Assembly: GCF_043195105.1 (NCBI RefSeq) | Contig: NZ_JBAFWO010000007.1 | Strand: one strand, 5' to 3' | From: NCEH01 sp002257205 | GTDB lineage: Bacteria; Pseudomonadota; Alphaproteobacteria; Rhizobiales; Xanthobacteraceae | Length of the DNA stretch: 64,000 nt | Part shown: piece after piece, positions 23,524 to 33,375 of the stretch | How the letters are laid out: the number at the start of each line of letters is the position of its first letter | Numbering within the stretch: the stretch's first letter is position 1 | Notes under the pieces: generated by a model | What the model was told of the DNA's origin: nothing | Databases searched by the model: none | Seen by the model: the letters and a program-made list of their open reading frames with translations, nothing else | Position numbers and translations under genes: made by a program

Positions 23524-24303
23524 TCAATGCGGGTCCGAGGCGAAGTAGGCGCGCAGCTTGTCGGCAAGCTCCACGAACACGGGATCGACGCGGGTGCGGC
23601 TGCTGCGCGGGCGCGGCAAGGGCACGTCCACCACCTCGATGATCGAGCCGGGGCGGGGCGAGAACACCGCCACCTTGTCGGCGAGGAGAAGCGCCTCCTC
23701 GATGGAATGGGTGACCAGAACCACCGTCTTTGCGCTCGCCTGCCAGATGCGCAGCAGTTCGAGATTCATGGATTCCCGCGTCAGCGCGTCGAGGGCGCCG
23801 AAGGGTTCGTCCATCAACAGCACGTCGGGATCGTGCATCAGCGAGCGGGCGATGGCGGCGCGCTGGCGCATGCCGCCGGACAATTCGTCCGGATAGCGGT
23901 CCATGAATTTTTCCAGGCCGACCAGCTGGAGCAGATCCTTGGCTCGCGCCTCTGCTTCCTTGCGGTTCAGCTTCAATACTTCGGCCGGCACCAGAACGTT
24001 CTTCAGGATCGTGCGCCAGGGCAGCAGCACCGGGGTCTGGAACACCAGGCCGGTGTCGCGGCGCGGGCCGGTGATGGTGGTGCCGCGAATGGCCAAGGTG
24101 CCGGAAGAGGCCTTCTCCAGCCCCGCGATCATGCGGAGCAAGGTGCTTTTCCCGCAGCCCGAGGGACCGATGATGCACACGAACTGCTTGTCGTCGATGT
24201 CGAGCGAAGTTGCGCGCAACGCCTCGATGACTTCGTTGGACCGGGACCGGAAGGTCTTGTTGACCTCCCGGATCGCGATCGCGGGCGCGGCGTGCCCGCT
24301 CAT
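23524..24303 (-). CDS. ABC transporter ATP-binding protein (SsuB/TauB family)
   Basis: This 259-residue ATPase has Walker A GPSGCGKST, signature LSGGMRQR, Walker B VLLMDEP followed by FGALD, and the switch histidine in VTHS. The frame extends upstream to 24447, but ATG 24303 overlaps the binding-protein stop in an ATGA and gives the normal family N-terminus. It energises the permease encoded immediately downstream. Confidence 0.93.
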   Translation of the reverse strand: MSGHAAPAIAIREVNKTFRSRSNEVIEALRATSLDIDDKQFVCIIGPSGCGKSTLLRMIAGLEKASSGTLAIRGTTITGPRRDTGLVFQTPVLLPWRTILKNVLVPAEVLKLNRKEAEARAKDLLQLVGLEKFMDRYPDELSGGMRQRAAIARSLMHDPDVLLMDEPFGALDALTRESMNLELLRIWQASAKTVVLVTHSIEEALLLADKVAVFSPRPGSIIEVVDVPLPRPRSSRTRVDPVFVELADKLRAYFASDPH

Positions 24304-25361
24304 TTGTAGTCCTTCGCCTGGGCGATGATCGCCTTCTTGTCGAAGGCATTGTAATATTCGACGAATTTGTTGGTGTAATAGGTGCTCACGTCCGGCTTCG
24401 ACTTGATGAGGCCGGCATTGTAGAAGAAATCTTCCGTCTGGATCCATTCTTCGCGGGTGAAGGCGCCGAAGCGGGGATCGGTGCGGCCGTCGACCTTGTA
24501 TTTGGCGAGGCGGGCCTGAAGAATATGGATCGCTTCTTTCAGCGCCTGGTCTTCGGGAATATTGGTGGGCTTGGAGGCGGGATACTTCTGCCAGTGAATG
24601 CGCACCGCCGCTTCCGGATTGGCCAGCGTGAACTGGGTGCCCATGGCGATGCCGCGGCCCATCTTCTCGGCGACGGTCGGATTGGCGTTCACATAATCCT
24701 CATTGCCGAGCAGCATCAGGCTGAGCAGCTTGGAGGTTTCCACCGTTTCGAAATGGCGGAAGGCGAGGCCGTAATTCTCAAGCTGGGCATAGCTCCAGTC
24801 CCACAGCGCGAGTGCGTCGACGCGGTTGGCCTTGATGGCGGCGGCGGCTTGCGCGCCGAGGCCGATGGGCAGCCATTTCACGTCCTTCTCGGGATCGAAG
24901 CCGATCGAGCGCAGCATCGCCTTTGCCACCGGCACCGCGCCGCTGGCCAGGCTGACCACGCCGATGGTCTTGTCCTTCAAGTCTTTCAGCTGGGTGATGC
25001 CGCTGTCCTTGAGCACTGCGATCGTATAGATGGGCTCGCGGACATGGTTGTACACGGCGATGATCTTCGCGCCATCCTGGCGGCCGAAGAGCAAGGCTTC
25101 GGGGCTCGCCATGGTGAATTCGGCGGTGCCGGCGATCACCAATTGAGCGGCGGCGGTGGATCCGCTGAAGGGCGAAACCTCCACATCCAGTCCCTGGGAT
25201 TTCCAGAAGCCCAGCGTCTCGGGAACCGAGGAATGCGGCGCTTCGGCCACCGTTGGGCTGGGCGAGGTGAGCAGATAGCGCACCTTGGTCTGGGCGGCGG
25301 CGGGCAGGCAGGAGGCGACGAGCAAAAGGCCCGCAGCAAGACGTGCGTGAAGCGAAGACAT
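24300..25361 (-). CDS. ABC transporter substrate-binding protein (SsuA/NMT1 type)
   Basis: This is a 353-residue periplasmic binding protein. The signal peptide MSSLHARLAAGLLLVASCLP ends near AAAQ. The mature part has the NMT1/SsuA layout: VRYLLTSPSPTVAEAP, GLDVEVSPFSG, GTAEFTMASPEALLFG and LKDKTIGVVSLASGAVP. The ligand is not deducible; the acyl-CoA synthetase and crotonase in the same operon favour a carboxylic acid. It is the first gene of the operon, with the promoter expected in 25362-25440. Confidence 0.92.
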   Translation of the reverse strand: MSSLHARLAAGLLLVASCLPAAAQTKVRYLLTSPSPTVAEAPHSSVPETLGFWKSQGLDVEVSPFSGSTAAAQLVIAGTAEFTMASPEALLFGRQDGAKIIAVYNHVREPIYTIAVLKDSGITQLKDLKDKTIGVVSLASGAVPVAKAMLRSIGFDPEKDVKWLPIGLGAQAAAAIKANRVDALALWDWSYAQLENYGLAFRHFETVETSKLLSLMLLGNEDYVNANPTVAEKMGRGIAMGTQFTLANPEAAVRIHWQKYPASKPTNIPEDQALKEAIHILQARLAKYKVDGRTDPRFGAFTREEWIQTEDFFYNAGLIKSKPDVSTYYTNKFVEYYNAFDKKAIIAQAKDYK

Positions 25362-25710
25362 TGATGCTACCTCTGGATGCGTTCTGCGACGCTGGTTTAT
25401 AGTAGAGAACTAGTCATCTAGATTTGTGTCAAGGCGCTATTTTCACCGCGCCTGCATGTTTCTCAGGCGGTACCCACCAAATCGGGGCCGCGCGCGCGGC
25501 ACGGGCCCCTGGAAACTCTCGGTTCACCTTTCGGCAGACCAGCATCAACCAATTGAAAAATATAGGTTATGGTGCTCAAAACAAAAAAGAGGAGGCGACT
25601 GGTGTCACCTCCTCCCGGAAAAAACAGGACCGATTGCGAAGGCCCGGCGCTCTGCGCCCGCCCGCATTTTCATCAGGGCTTCACGCCGCCCCGGCGATGT
25701 GCGCCCTTCG
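25362..25710. other. intergenic region between two minus-strand transport operons
   Basis: The half next to 25361 is AT-richer (25390-25432) and probably holds the promoter and operator of the acid-uptake operon: TTGACA reads on the minus strand at 25432-25427, and CTAG-containing half-sites occur at 25410-25422. The other half holds the terminator of the Liv-type operon. No gene is seen. Confidence 0.5.
25575..25612 (-). terminator. Rho-independent terminator of Liv-type operon
   Basis: On the minus strand, GGAGGTGAC / GTCGCCTCC (one mismatch, 4-base loop) is followed by a T-rich tract (TCTTTTTTGTTTTG). It lies 100 bases after the last gene of the operon. Confidence 0.85.
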
Positions 25711-26419
<709 letters not shown>

Positions 26420-26427
<8 letters not shown>

Positions 26428-27211
26428 GCTTCACCCCTTGGCCGAGATAGGCCCGGATCACTTCGGGATCGCTCTGGATCTTGCTCGGCGGACCCTCGGC
26501 GATGATGCGGCCGTGGTTGAGCACGACGATGCGGTCGGAAATGCCCATCACCATGGGCATGTCGTGCTCCACCAGCAGGATGGTGACGCCGCGCGCACGG
26601 ATCTTCTGCAGGATCTTGATGAAGTTCGCGGTCTCGGTGGCGTTCATGCCGGAGACCGGCTCGTCCAGCAGCAAAGCCGAGGGATTGGCCGCCAGGGCCA
26701 GGGCGACACCCAGCAGGCGCTGGTCGCCATAGGGCAGGCTGCCGCCAAGCTCGTTCGCCTGATGATCGATGCCGACGACGCGCAGGATCTCCCACGCCTC
26801 CTCGCGCAGCTTGTCTTCCTCGCGCTTCTCCTTCGGCAGGCCCAGCAGAGTGCCGAAAAGGGTCGCGCGGTTGCGCCGGTGCAGGCCGATCAGGGCGTTC
26901 TCGAACACCGTATTCTTGTCGAATACGCTGGTGCGCTGGAACGTCCGCACGAGGCCGAGATTGGTCACCTGGTGCGGTTTCAGGCCATTGAGCGAGGTGC
27001 CGCGAAACGTCACCTGGCCCTTGGTCGGCCGCAGGAACCCGGTGATGACGTTGAACGCGGTGGTCTTGCCCGCCCCGTTGGGGCCGATGAGGCTGACCAG
27101 CTCGCCCTCGCGCACGTCGAAATTCATGTCGGCGATGGCGACGAGCCCGCCGAAATGCACCGCCACATGCTCGATGGAGAGGGCAATCTTGGCTTTCGCG
27201 AAGGCGTTCAT
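26420..27211 (-). CDS. branched-chain amino acid-type ABC transporter ATPase (LivG-like)
   Basis: This 263-residue ATPase has Walker A GPNGAGKTT, the LivG-specific signature LPYGDQRLLGVALALA, Walker B LLLDEP and SGMNATE, and the typical LivG C-terminus VIRAYLGQG. The open frame continues upstream to 27349, but ATG 27211 overlaps the permease stop by 4 bases and gives the right N-terminus. It pairs with the LivF-like ATPase. Confidence 0.93.
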
Positions 27212-28236
27212 GCCTGCTCTCCCTTCTCGGTCAGGGTGAGGGACGCGGGCGCGGACGGGGGCCTTGAGAACCAGCGCTCGATCGCCGGCACGATGCCCTG
27301 CGGCAGGATGAAGACGATCAGGATCATCAGCACGCCGTAGAGGATCCATTGCACTTCCGGGCCGACGTATTCGCGCAGCAGCACCGGCGCGATGCCGAAG
27401 ATGAGGCCGCCCACCAGCGGCCCGGCCAGCGTGCCCTTGCCGCCGGTGATCACCATGATCACCATGGTCACCGTATTGAGGAACATGAAGATCATGGGAT
27501 CTATGATCTGCAGATAATGGGCATAGAGCCCGCCCGCCGCGCCCGCCATGGCGGCCGAGATGATGGCGGCAAGCACCAGATAGCGCGTCACGTCGATGCC
27601 GACCGACATGGCGAGGGATTCATTCTCGCGCAGGGCGATCATGGCGCGCCCATAGGGCGAATTCACGATCCGCTTGATGATGATGTAGCCGAGCGTGATG
27701 AAGAACAGCACCACGTAATAATTCTGCCACTTGGCCCAGAGCGTCACATAGCCCGTGAAGTCGGAGCCGAGGGTCAGCGGCGGAATGCCGGGCAGGGCGA
27801 GCGGGCCGTTGGTGAGTTCCACCCAATTGAGGGCGACGAGGCGCGTCACCTCGGCGAAGCTCACCGTGACGATCACGAAATAAGCGCCGCGCACGCGGAA
27901 CGACAGCCGTCCGATGATGTAGCCGCACAGGCCCGCGATGATGGTGCCCAGCACAAGCCCCACAACAGCGGGCCATTGTCCGTGCACGAAGGTGTGGCCG
28001 AACAGCGTGACCTCGAAGCCGAGCGTGGTCAGCGCGCTGACATAGGCGCCGATGCCGAAGAAGGCGACATGGCCGAGGCTCAATTGCCCAGTATAGCCCA
28101 GCAGCAGGTTGAGGCTGAGCGCGGCCAGGATGAAGATGCCCGAGACCACCAGCGTATGCAGGAAATACTGGTCCTTCAGCCACAGCGGCACGCAGGCGAA
28201 GAAGAGAATGACGAGATAGGGAAGCAGGCGTCTCAT
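27208..28236 (-). CDS. branched-chain amino acid-type ABC permease (LivM-like)
   Basis: This is a 342-residue polytopic inner-membrane protein. LSLNLLLGYTGQLSLGHVAFF and the later RMIALRENESLAMSVGID-like segment (RAMIALRENE) are LivM hallmarks. It overlaps the LivH-like gene by 4 bases at its start and the LivG-like gene by 4 bases at its end, a fully coupled operon. Confidence 0.93.
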   Translation of the reverse strand: MRRLLPYLVILFFACVPLWLKDQYFLHTLVVSGIFILAALSLNLLLGYTGQLSLGHVAFFGIGAYVSALTTLGFEVTLFGHTFVHGQWPAVVGLVLGTIIAGLCGYIIGRLSFRVRGAYFVIVTVSFAEVTRLVALNWVELTNGPLALPGIPPLTLGSDFTGYVTLWAKWQNYYVVLFFITLGYIIIKRIVNSPYGRAMIALRENESLAMSVGIDVTRYLVLAAIISAAMAGAAGGLYAHYLQIIDPMIFMFLNTVTMVIMVITGGKGTLAGPLVGGLIFGIAPVLLREYVGPEVQWILYGVLMILIVFILPQGIVPAIERWFSRPPSAPASLTLTEKGEQA

Positions 28237-29105
28237 CCGATACGCTCCACGCGCGCGAACAGGCCGGTGGGCCGAAACAGAAGAACCAGGATGATGATGA
28301 TGAAGCCCATGGCGTCGCGGTAGCCGGACGAGATATAGCCGGCGCCCAATTCCTCCACGAAGGCGAGGATGAACCCGCCGATGGTGGCCCCGGAAATGCT
28401 GCCCAGCCCGCCGAGAATGACGATGGCGAAGGCTTTCAGCGAGGCGAGATCGCCCATGGTGGGCGTCACCACGAACACCGGGCCGAGCAGCGCGCCCGCC
28501 GCCGCCGCGAGGCTCGATCCGAGCGCGAAGGTCATGGTGTAGACGAGGTTGATGTTCACCCCCATCAGCGCCGCCGTGCTGCTGTCCTGGAACGTGGCGC
28601 GCATGGCCTTGCCGAGCTTGGTGCGGTTGATCAGCGCGTAGGTCGCCGCGATCAGCGCCAAAGCGAGGCCCAGTACCAGCAGGCGCAGCCAGGAGAGGGA
28701 AACCGGGCCGATCACCAGCGGCTCGGTGGGCAGCGGCGAGGGAATGGATTTCGCGACGCTGCCCCAGGTGAGCGTTTCGACATTCTGCAGGACGATCCAG
28801 GCGCCGATCATCAGCAGCATGGTGGTGTCGATGTCGGCGGTGCGCTTGGGCCGCAGCAGGATGAGTTCGATGAGGGCGCCGAGCACGAGCCCGGCGAAAA
28901 TCGCAAAGCCGATGGCCAGGAAGAAGTTCAGCCCCAGCATGTTCGCCACGAAATACATCATGTAGGCGCCGAGCGCGTAGAGTTCACCATGGGTGAAGTT
29001 CACGACGCGCATGATGCCGAAGATCAGCGTCAGCCCGATGCCGAGCAGGGCATAGGTGCCGCCCATGATCAGCGCATTGGCGAGATGTTGCAGCAACTGG
29101 TCCAT
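28233..29105 (-). CDS. branched-chain amino acid-type ABC permease (LivH-like)
   Basis: This is a 290-residue inner-membrane permease. GGTYALLGIGLTLIFGIMRV and VNFTHGELYALGAY are the LivH signature, and ATFQDSSTAALMGVNI matches the conserved cytoplasmic loop. ATG 29105 has GGAG at suitable spacing, although the frame stays open to 29153. First gene of the operon. An AT-rich motif shared with another operon lies about 300 bases upstream (29402-29420). Confidence 0.93.
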   Translation of the reverse strand: MDQLLQHLANALIMGGTYALLGIGLTLIFGIMRVVNFTHGELYALGAYMMYFVANMLGLNFFLAIGFAIFAGLVLGALIELILLRPKRTADIDTTMLLMIGAWIVLQNVETLTWGSVAKSIPSPLPTEPLVIGPVSLSWLRLLVLGLALALIAATYALINRTKLGKAMRATFQDSSTAALMGVNINLVYTMTFALGSSLAAAAGALLGPVFVVTPTMGDLASLKAFAIVILGGLGSISGATIGGFILAFVEELGAGYISSGYRDAMGFIIIILVLLFRPTGLFARVERIG

Positions 29106-29472
29106 GAGCGCTCCTATTGGGGGCTCCGCCGCACTTCGCGCGGGATCGCGCACGAGCGCGCGCGATGCGGGCGGAACCCATTGAACGGGAGAAGCTGAGG
29201 GAGGAGGAGGACCGACCCGCCGTCAATTTCCCACTGAAGGTGCCCGGCGTCCTTGACTGCGGAACAGCGGCGCCGGCTCTTATTATACGTTCAGCGAAGG
29301 CTTCGTTCCGCGCGGGTCATCTATCGAATAGCGCCAGCGCGAAGAGAAAGCCTCGCAGAAAGTTCGTTTTTCGTACGTTCCCTTTGGGAGATACTAAAAC
29401 GTATTATTATTAGCACAATAATACGAGTGGCCACGGGGATTTCAAGTCCCGCAGCGGCATGGACACGCAATT
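29106..29472. other. intergenic region upstream of the Liv-type operon
   Basis: No gene seen. It contains a perfect 9-bp AT-rich inverted repeat (29400-29425) that overlaps a motif also found upstream of the PLP-enzyme gene. The ammonia-lyase gene ends at 29473 on the same strand. Confidence 0.6.
29400..29425 (-). promoter_or_regulatory. AT-rich inverted repeat, candidate Lrp/AsnC-type operator
   Basis: CGTATTATT and AATAATACG flank an 8-base centre. On the minus strand the stretch reads TATTGTGCTAATAATAATA, almost identical to TATTGTACTAATAATAGTA at 36714-36696. Confidence 0.5.
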
Positions 29473-30687
29473 CTACGCCGAAGCCCGCGTTGCGCCAGAG
29501 GCGTCGGCGATCCCGTCGGCCGATGCGCCCACGATCGCGGCATAGCGGCCGGCATCGGTGGCGCCTTCAGTGTTGATGACGAACACGCGCGAGGTCTCGT
29601 CGAGGCCCAGCAGGGCGCGCATCTGCTCGCTTTTCGCCACCCGGATGAGGCCGGCGAGGCCCGCCCCGCCGCTTTCGCCCGAGACGATCGCCGGATCTCC
29701 CGGCAGGGGGCGGGCGAGGCGGCGCATCACGTCTTCCGCATCGGCCTCGTCCACGGTCATGAAGGCATCGGCGGCGCGGGACAGGATGCGCCATGCCACC
29801 AGCGAAGGTTCGTAGCATTCCAGCATCGCCATGATGGTGGGCTCGCCGGCGTCGATCTTCACCGACTGGCCGGCCTTGGCGCTTTCGAACAGGCAGGCGG
29901 CGCGGGCCGGCTCCACCACGATGAAGCGCGGGCGTTCGGCGCCATGGATCACCGCGAGATGTCCGGCCACCGCCGCCGCGAGCCCGCCGACGCCGGCCTG
30001 CATGAACACATGGGTCGGCTTTTCCGGCATGGCGGCGAGCGCCTCGCGAATCATCGCGGTATAGCCCTGCATGACGAGGCCGGGGATGCGCTCATAGCCC
30101 GGCCAGGAGGTGTCGGAAACGACGATCCAGCCCTCGGCGGCGCATGTGCGCGCGGCTTCCTCCACCGCATCGTCATAGGTGCCGGGCACATGGATCATGC
30201 GCGCGCCGAAGCGGGCGATGGCGTCCACTCGGTCGGCGCTGACGCCGGAATGCACGAAGATGGCCGCAGTCGCGCCCACCAATTGCGCGCCCGCCGCGAC
30301 CGAGCGGCCGTGATTGCCGTCGGTGGCGCAGCCGACCGTCATGGTCTGCGCGATGGCGCGGATTTCGGGGGTCAGCAGTTCGGCAACGTCCACGACGCGG
30401 CCCAGGCGCCGGCTCGCCTCTTCCAGCACCAGGCGGATCACCGCATAGGAGCCGCCCAGCGCCTTGAAGCTGCCGAGCCCGAGGCGCGTGCTCTCATCCT
30501 TCACCGCAAGGGAGGCGACCTTCAGGTCGCGGGCGAGCGCGGGCAGGGAATGAAGCGGCGTCGGCACATGCTCGGGCCGGTGGGCAAGGAAGCGTTCCAC
30601 TTCGTCCGCCGCCGCGATCGACAGGCATTCGGCATCCCGCAGGTCCAGCGGAAGGTCGTGATCGGGAAGTGCATTGAGAATAAGCAT
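29473..30687 (-). CDS. dpaL: diaminopropionate ammonia-lyase
   Basis: This 404-residue, fold-type II PLP enzyme converts 2,3-diaminopropionate to pyruvate and two ammonia. The PLP lysine is K75 in GLGSFKALGG, and the phosphate/active-site loop is TDGNHGRSVA at 122-131; both match the YgeX/DpaL family, as does the length. GESGGAGLAGLI near residue 340 is the PLP-phosphate loop. The frame is open to 30777, but ATG 30687 gives the family-like N-terminus. An AAATGCAA inverted repeat lies about 75 bases upstream. The M20 hydrolase upstream on the same strand may generate its substrate. Confidence 0.9.
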   Translation of the reverse strand: MLILNALPDHDLPLDLRDAECLSIAAADEVERFLAHRPEHVPTPLHSLPALARDLKVASLAVKDESTRLGLGSFKALGGSYAVIRLVLEEASRRLGRVVDVAELLTPEIRAIAQTMTVGCATDGNHGRSVAAGAQLVGATAAIFVHSGVSADRVDAIARFGARMIHVPGTYDDAVEEAARTCAAEGWIVVSDTSWPGYERIPGLVMQGYTAMIREALAAMPEKPTHVFMQAGVGGLAAAVAGHLAVIHGAERPRFIVVEPARAACLFESAKAGQSVKIDAGEPTIMAMLECYEPSLVAWRILSRAADAFMTVDEADAEDVMRRLARPLPGDPAIVSGESGGAGLAGLIRVAKSEQMRALLGLDETSRVFVINTEGATDAGRYAAIVGASADGIADASGATRASA

Positions 30688-30758
30688 GCCGCGTCCTTGT
30701 GCTCTCCATGCAACGTTAGTGTGCGGTGAGAGGGCGCGGGGCTCTAATTTCCCGTCGT

Positions 30759-30779
30759 AAATGCAATGTTGTTGCATTT
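30759..30779. promoter_or_regulatory. palindrome AAATGCAA-N5-TTGCATTT, candidate Lrp/AsnC site
   Basis: Perfect 8-bp arms around TGTTG, 72 bases upstream of the ammonia-lyase start. Length, spacing and AT-richness are typical of Lrp/AsnC-family operators. Confidence 0.55.
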
Positions 30780-30894
30780 GCCGTAACGGAAGATCGGTTT
30801 TCGCTTATGTGAAGCCAAGGCCGTTCCGTTCGGCCGAACTGCGCCGCCGTATCCCCTCCTGCACGGGAGAAGGGCAGCGGAGGCGGAAGCCCTC

Positions 30895-30931
30895 TCCCAA
30901 AAGAAAACGGCCGGCTCTTTCGAACCGGCCG
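30895..30931 (-). terminator. Rho-independent terminator after the M20 hydrolase gene
   Basis: On the minus strand, CGGCCGGTTC GAAA GAGCCGGCCG forms a 10-bp stem with a tetraloop, followed by TTTTCTTTT. Confidence 0.9.
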
Positions 30932-30961
30932 CCGAACGTCAGGCTGCGCGAAGCTTTAGCT

Positions 30962-32236
30962 TCACTTCTTCTCCACGCCGCACCAGTCGTAGATGCTCAG
31001 AGCCATGACCTTGATGGCGGTGATGTAATCCTCGATCGACACATATTCGTCGTTCGAGTGCATCACGGCCGTGGAGCCGGGGCCGAAGATCACGGTGGGC
31101 GTGTCGGCATAGAGGTTCAGGAAGCGGGTATCCGCCGCGCCCTGGCGCCCGGAGATGATCGGCTGGTGGCCGGAAATCTCGGTGTAGGTCTTGCTGACGA
31201 TGTCCACGATGGGATGGTCGCGGGGGATTTCGGAGGCCTCCGCGTCATAGCCAACGAAGCGCACCACCGGGGGATGATCCTTCATCCAGGGGTCGCGGGC
31301 GGCATGCTCGGCGATCTTCTTCACCAGGCTCTGCTTGACGCCCTCGTGGTCCTCGCCGGGCACGGTGCCGATGGAACCCTTGAGCAGGCAGGTGGCGGGG
31401 AAGGCGCTCGGATAATTGCCGGCCTGGAAGCTGCCGATGATGCAGGGCAGAGAATCGAGGGCGTTGGGGTAGAGCGGGTGGGTGATGGTGGCGACGCGCT
31501 CGTCCTCAAGCTCCTGCACCGCTGCGGCGATCTTGTTGCCGAGCGTGATGCCGGAAATGCCCTTGTAGCGCTGCTGGATGCCGGCGGGCTTGCCGTTGAT
31601 CTCGATCTCGAACCAGATGCGGCCGATGCAGGCGGGCTGCACGTGCAGGTCGCTGGTCTCGCCGGAGATGCCGGCGTCCGCCTTATAGCCGCGGATCACG
31701 GTGTCGAGCGTGCCGTGGCCGCTGACTTCCTCGTCGATCACGACATTGATGTACACGTCGCCCTTGGGCTGGAGGCCGAGTTCCTTCATGAACTCCACCG
31801 CCATTATGTGGCTGGCGACGCCGCTCTTCATGTCGGCCGAGCCGCGCCCGTAGATGCGGCCGTCCCGGATGAGGCCGGACCAGGGATTGTCGCTCCAGCC
31901 TTCGCCATTGCCCACCGGGATCACGTCGGTGTGGCCGTTCAGCAGCAGCGAGCGCCCGCCGCCGGCGCCCTTGAAGGTGGCGACGATATTGGGGCGGTTC
32001 TCATAGCCGCGGTCGACGGGGCGATAGCCGGGATGCTTCTTCAGCTCTTCCCAGTCGGTTTCCCACATGTCGACGTCGAGGCCGATATTGGTCATGTAGT
32101 CGTTGAGGAAAGCCTGGATCGCGGCTTCATCACCGGTCACGCTCGGGATGGTGATCATCTTCTGCAGGAACGCGATCGCCTTGTCGCGATTGGCGTCGAT
32201 CGTGTCCAGAAGGGCCTGACGGTTGGGGTCGCTCAT
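30962..32236 (-). CDS. M20-family metallohydrolase (ArgE/DapE/YgeY-like deacylase)
   Basis: This is a 424-residue, two-zinc amidohydrolase. Metal and catalytic residues are in place: H102 in LNGHTDVIP, bridging D135 in GRGSADMKSG, and E169/E170 in VIDEEVSGHG. M20 enzymes of this branch remove acyl groups from amino acids or hydrolyse small peptides. In several bacteria the relative YgeY is encoded beside diaminopropionate ammonia-lyase, as here, so an N-acyl-diamino acid substrate is plausible. It is preceded by the LLM gene and flanked by terminators on both sides. Confidence 0.9.
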   Translation of the reverse strand: MSDPNRQALLDTIDANRDKAIAFLQKMITIPSVTGDEAAIQAFLNDYMTNIGLDVDMWETDWEELKKHPGYRPVDRGYENRPNIVATFKGAGGGRSLLLNGHTDVIPVGNGEGWSDNPWSGLIRDGRIYGRGSADMKSGVASHIMAVEFMKELGLQPKGDVYINVVIDEEVSGHGTLDTVIRGYKADAGISGETSDLHVQPACIGRIWFEIEINGKPAGIQQRYKGISGITLGNKIAAAVQELEDERVATITHPLYPNALDSLPCIIGSFQAGNYPSAFPATCLLKGSIGTVPGEDHEGVKQSLVKKIAEHAARDPWMKDHPPVVRFVGYDAEASEIPRDHPIVDIVSKTYTEISGHQPIISGRQGAADTRFLNLYADTPTVIFGPGSTAVMHSNDEYVSIEDYITAIKVMALSIYDWCGVEKK

Positions 32237-32287
32237 TGCTCTGTCTCCGGAAGGTCTCGTTGCGCCGGCTCGCGGCGATGTCCCGAT

Positions 32288-32322
32288 ACAAAAGAAAACG
32301 CCCCCGGGACCGGCCCGGGGGC
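32288..32322 (-). terminator. Rho-independent terminator after the LLM gene
   Basis: On the minus strand, a 9-bp stem GCCCCCGGG / CCCGGGGGC with a 5-base loop precedes GTTTTCTTTTG. It lies between the LLM and M20 genes and probably limits read-through. Confidence 0.9.
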
Positions 32323-32335
32323 TTGAGGCACCGCC

Positions 32336-33292
32336 TCAGAGGGCCTTGAGGCGGGGAATGATTTCCTTGGCGATCACCTCGACCTGGTCGGGTCGATACT
32401 TGTAGGGAACGAAGATGATCTTCTGCACGCCGGCGTCGATCTGCTCCTGAAGCTGGGCGACGCATTCGTCCACATTGCCCATGATGGCGCTCTCGCGGGT
32501 GCAGTCGCTATAGGCCGGGAAGTCCCATTCCTTGTTCAGCCAATCCATCATCTCGTCCTGCACGGCGGCCTTGGAATCGCCGACCATGATGGGAAGCTGG
32601 GAGGCATTGAGCAGGGTGTCGGGATCCTTGCCGCCTTCTTCGGCGAAGTTGCGCATCTTCGCCCAGGACTTCTTGAAGTCCTCGGGACGGTAGAAATAGG
32701 TCAACCAGCCGTCGCCGACGGTCGCTGCGCGCTGCAGCACCTTGTCCACATAGCCGCCGATCAAGATCGGCATGCGGGGCTTCTGGTAGGGCTTGGGATA
32801 CATCACGGCGGCGGAAATCTTGTGGAACATGTACTCGCCGTCCACCTTCTCCTCGGTGAACAGGCGGTTCAGGATCTCCAGATTCTCATCCATGATCTTG
32901 CCGCGCTTTTCGAACGGGATGCCCATGGCATCGAATTCGCGCTTGTACCAGCCCGACGCCATGCCCATGACCATGCGGCCCTTGGAGAGCTGGTCCATGC
33001 TGGACAGCTGCTTGGCGAGCGCAACCGCATTGCGCAGCGGCAGGACCAGGATGCCGGTGCCGAGCTTGATGCGGGTGGTGCGGGCGGCGATGGCGGTCAG
33101 CACGGTCAGGGAGTCAATAATGGGGAAGTTCGGCTCCACGCCGAGCAGCATGTGATCCCACACCCAGATGGAATCATAGCCGAGTTCCTCGCACTTCACG
33201 CCGTATTCGACGAGGCCGGGCGCATCGGGCATTTCCGGGTAGGCCGTGAAGTTCCGCGAGGCGACCCCGAAGGTCTTGGACAGGATGGTCAT
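32336..33292 (-). CDS. LLM-class (luciferase-like) flavin/F420-dependent oxidoreductase
   Basis: This 318-residue TIM-barrel enzyme belongs to the luciferase-like family, which uses FMNH2 or the deazaflavin F420. Visible family segments are EELGYDSIWVWDHML, ARTTRIKLGTGILVLPLRNA, GRMVMGMASGWYKREFDAMG and the C-terminal IPRL. Sequence alone does not separate FMN- from F420-users. A complete F420 operon starts only 3.5 kb upstream on the same strand, so F420 is a serious possibility. It follows the CoA-transferase genes by 83 bases, a gap that contains a dispersed repeat. Confidence 0.88.
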   Translation of the reverse strand: MTILSKTFGVASRNFTAYPEMPDAPGLVEYGVKCEELGYDSIWVWDHMLLGVEPNFPIIDSLTVLTAIAARTTRIKLGTGILVLPLRNAVALAKQLSSMDQLSKGRMVMGMASGWYKREFDAMGIPFEKRGKIMDENLEILNRLFTEEKVDGEYMFHKISAAVMYPKPYQKPRMPILIGGYVDKVLQRAATVGDGWLTYFYRPEDFKKSWAKMRNFAEEGGKDPDTLLNASQLPIMVGDSKAAVQDEMMDWLNKEWDFPAYSDCTRESAIMGNVDECVAQLQEQIDAGVQKIIFVPYKYRPDQVEVIAKEIIPRLKAL

Positions 33293-33316
33293 TCTTGTTC
33301 CTCCATTGGCCCTGGA

Positions 33317-33358
33317 GCGTTTTCGAGCGAAACGGACACTTGTTCGCGCCGAAAACGC
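33317..33358 (-). repeat. 42-bp dispersed repeat, copy B
   Basis: On the minus strand: GCGTTTTC ... CGCGAAC ... TCC ... TTCGCTCGAAAACGC, the same block order as copy A at 18963-19006. Confidence 0.6.
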
Positions 33359-33375
33359 GTTGACTTAAGTTGAGG

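Noticed and set aside
29473..32236. Ectoine degradation cluster (doeA/doeB with AsnC-type DoeX)
   Set aside because: An M20 deacylase and an Lrp/AsnC regulator occur, but there is no DoeA-like ectoine hydrolase, and the lyase is a diaminopropionate ammonia-lyase.
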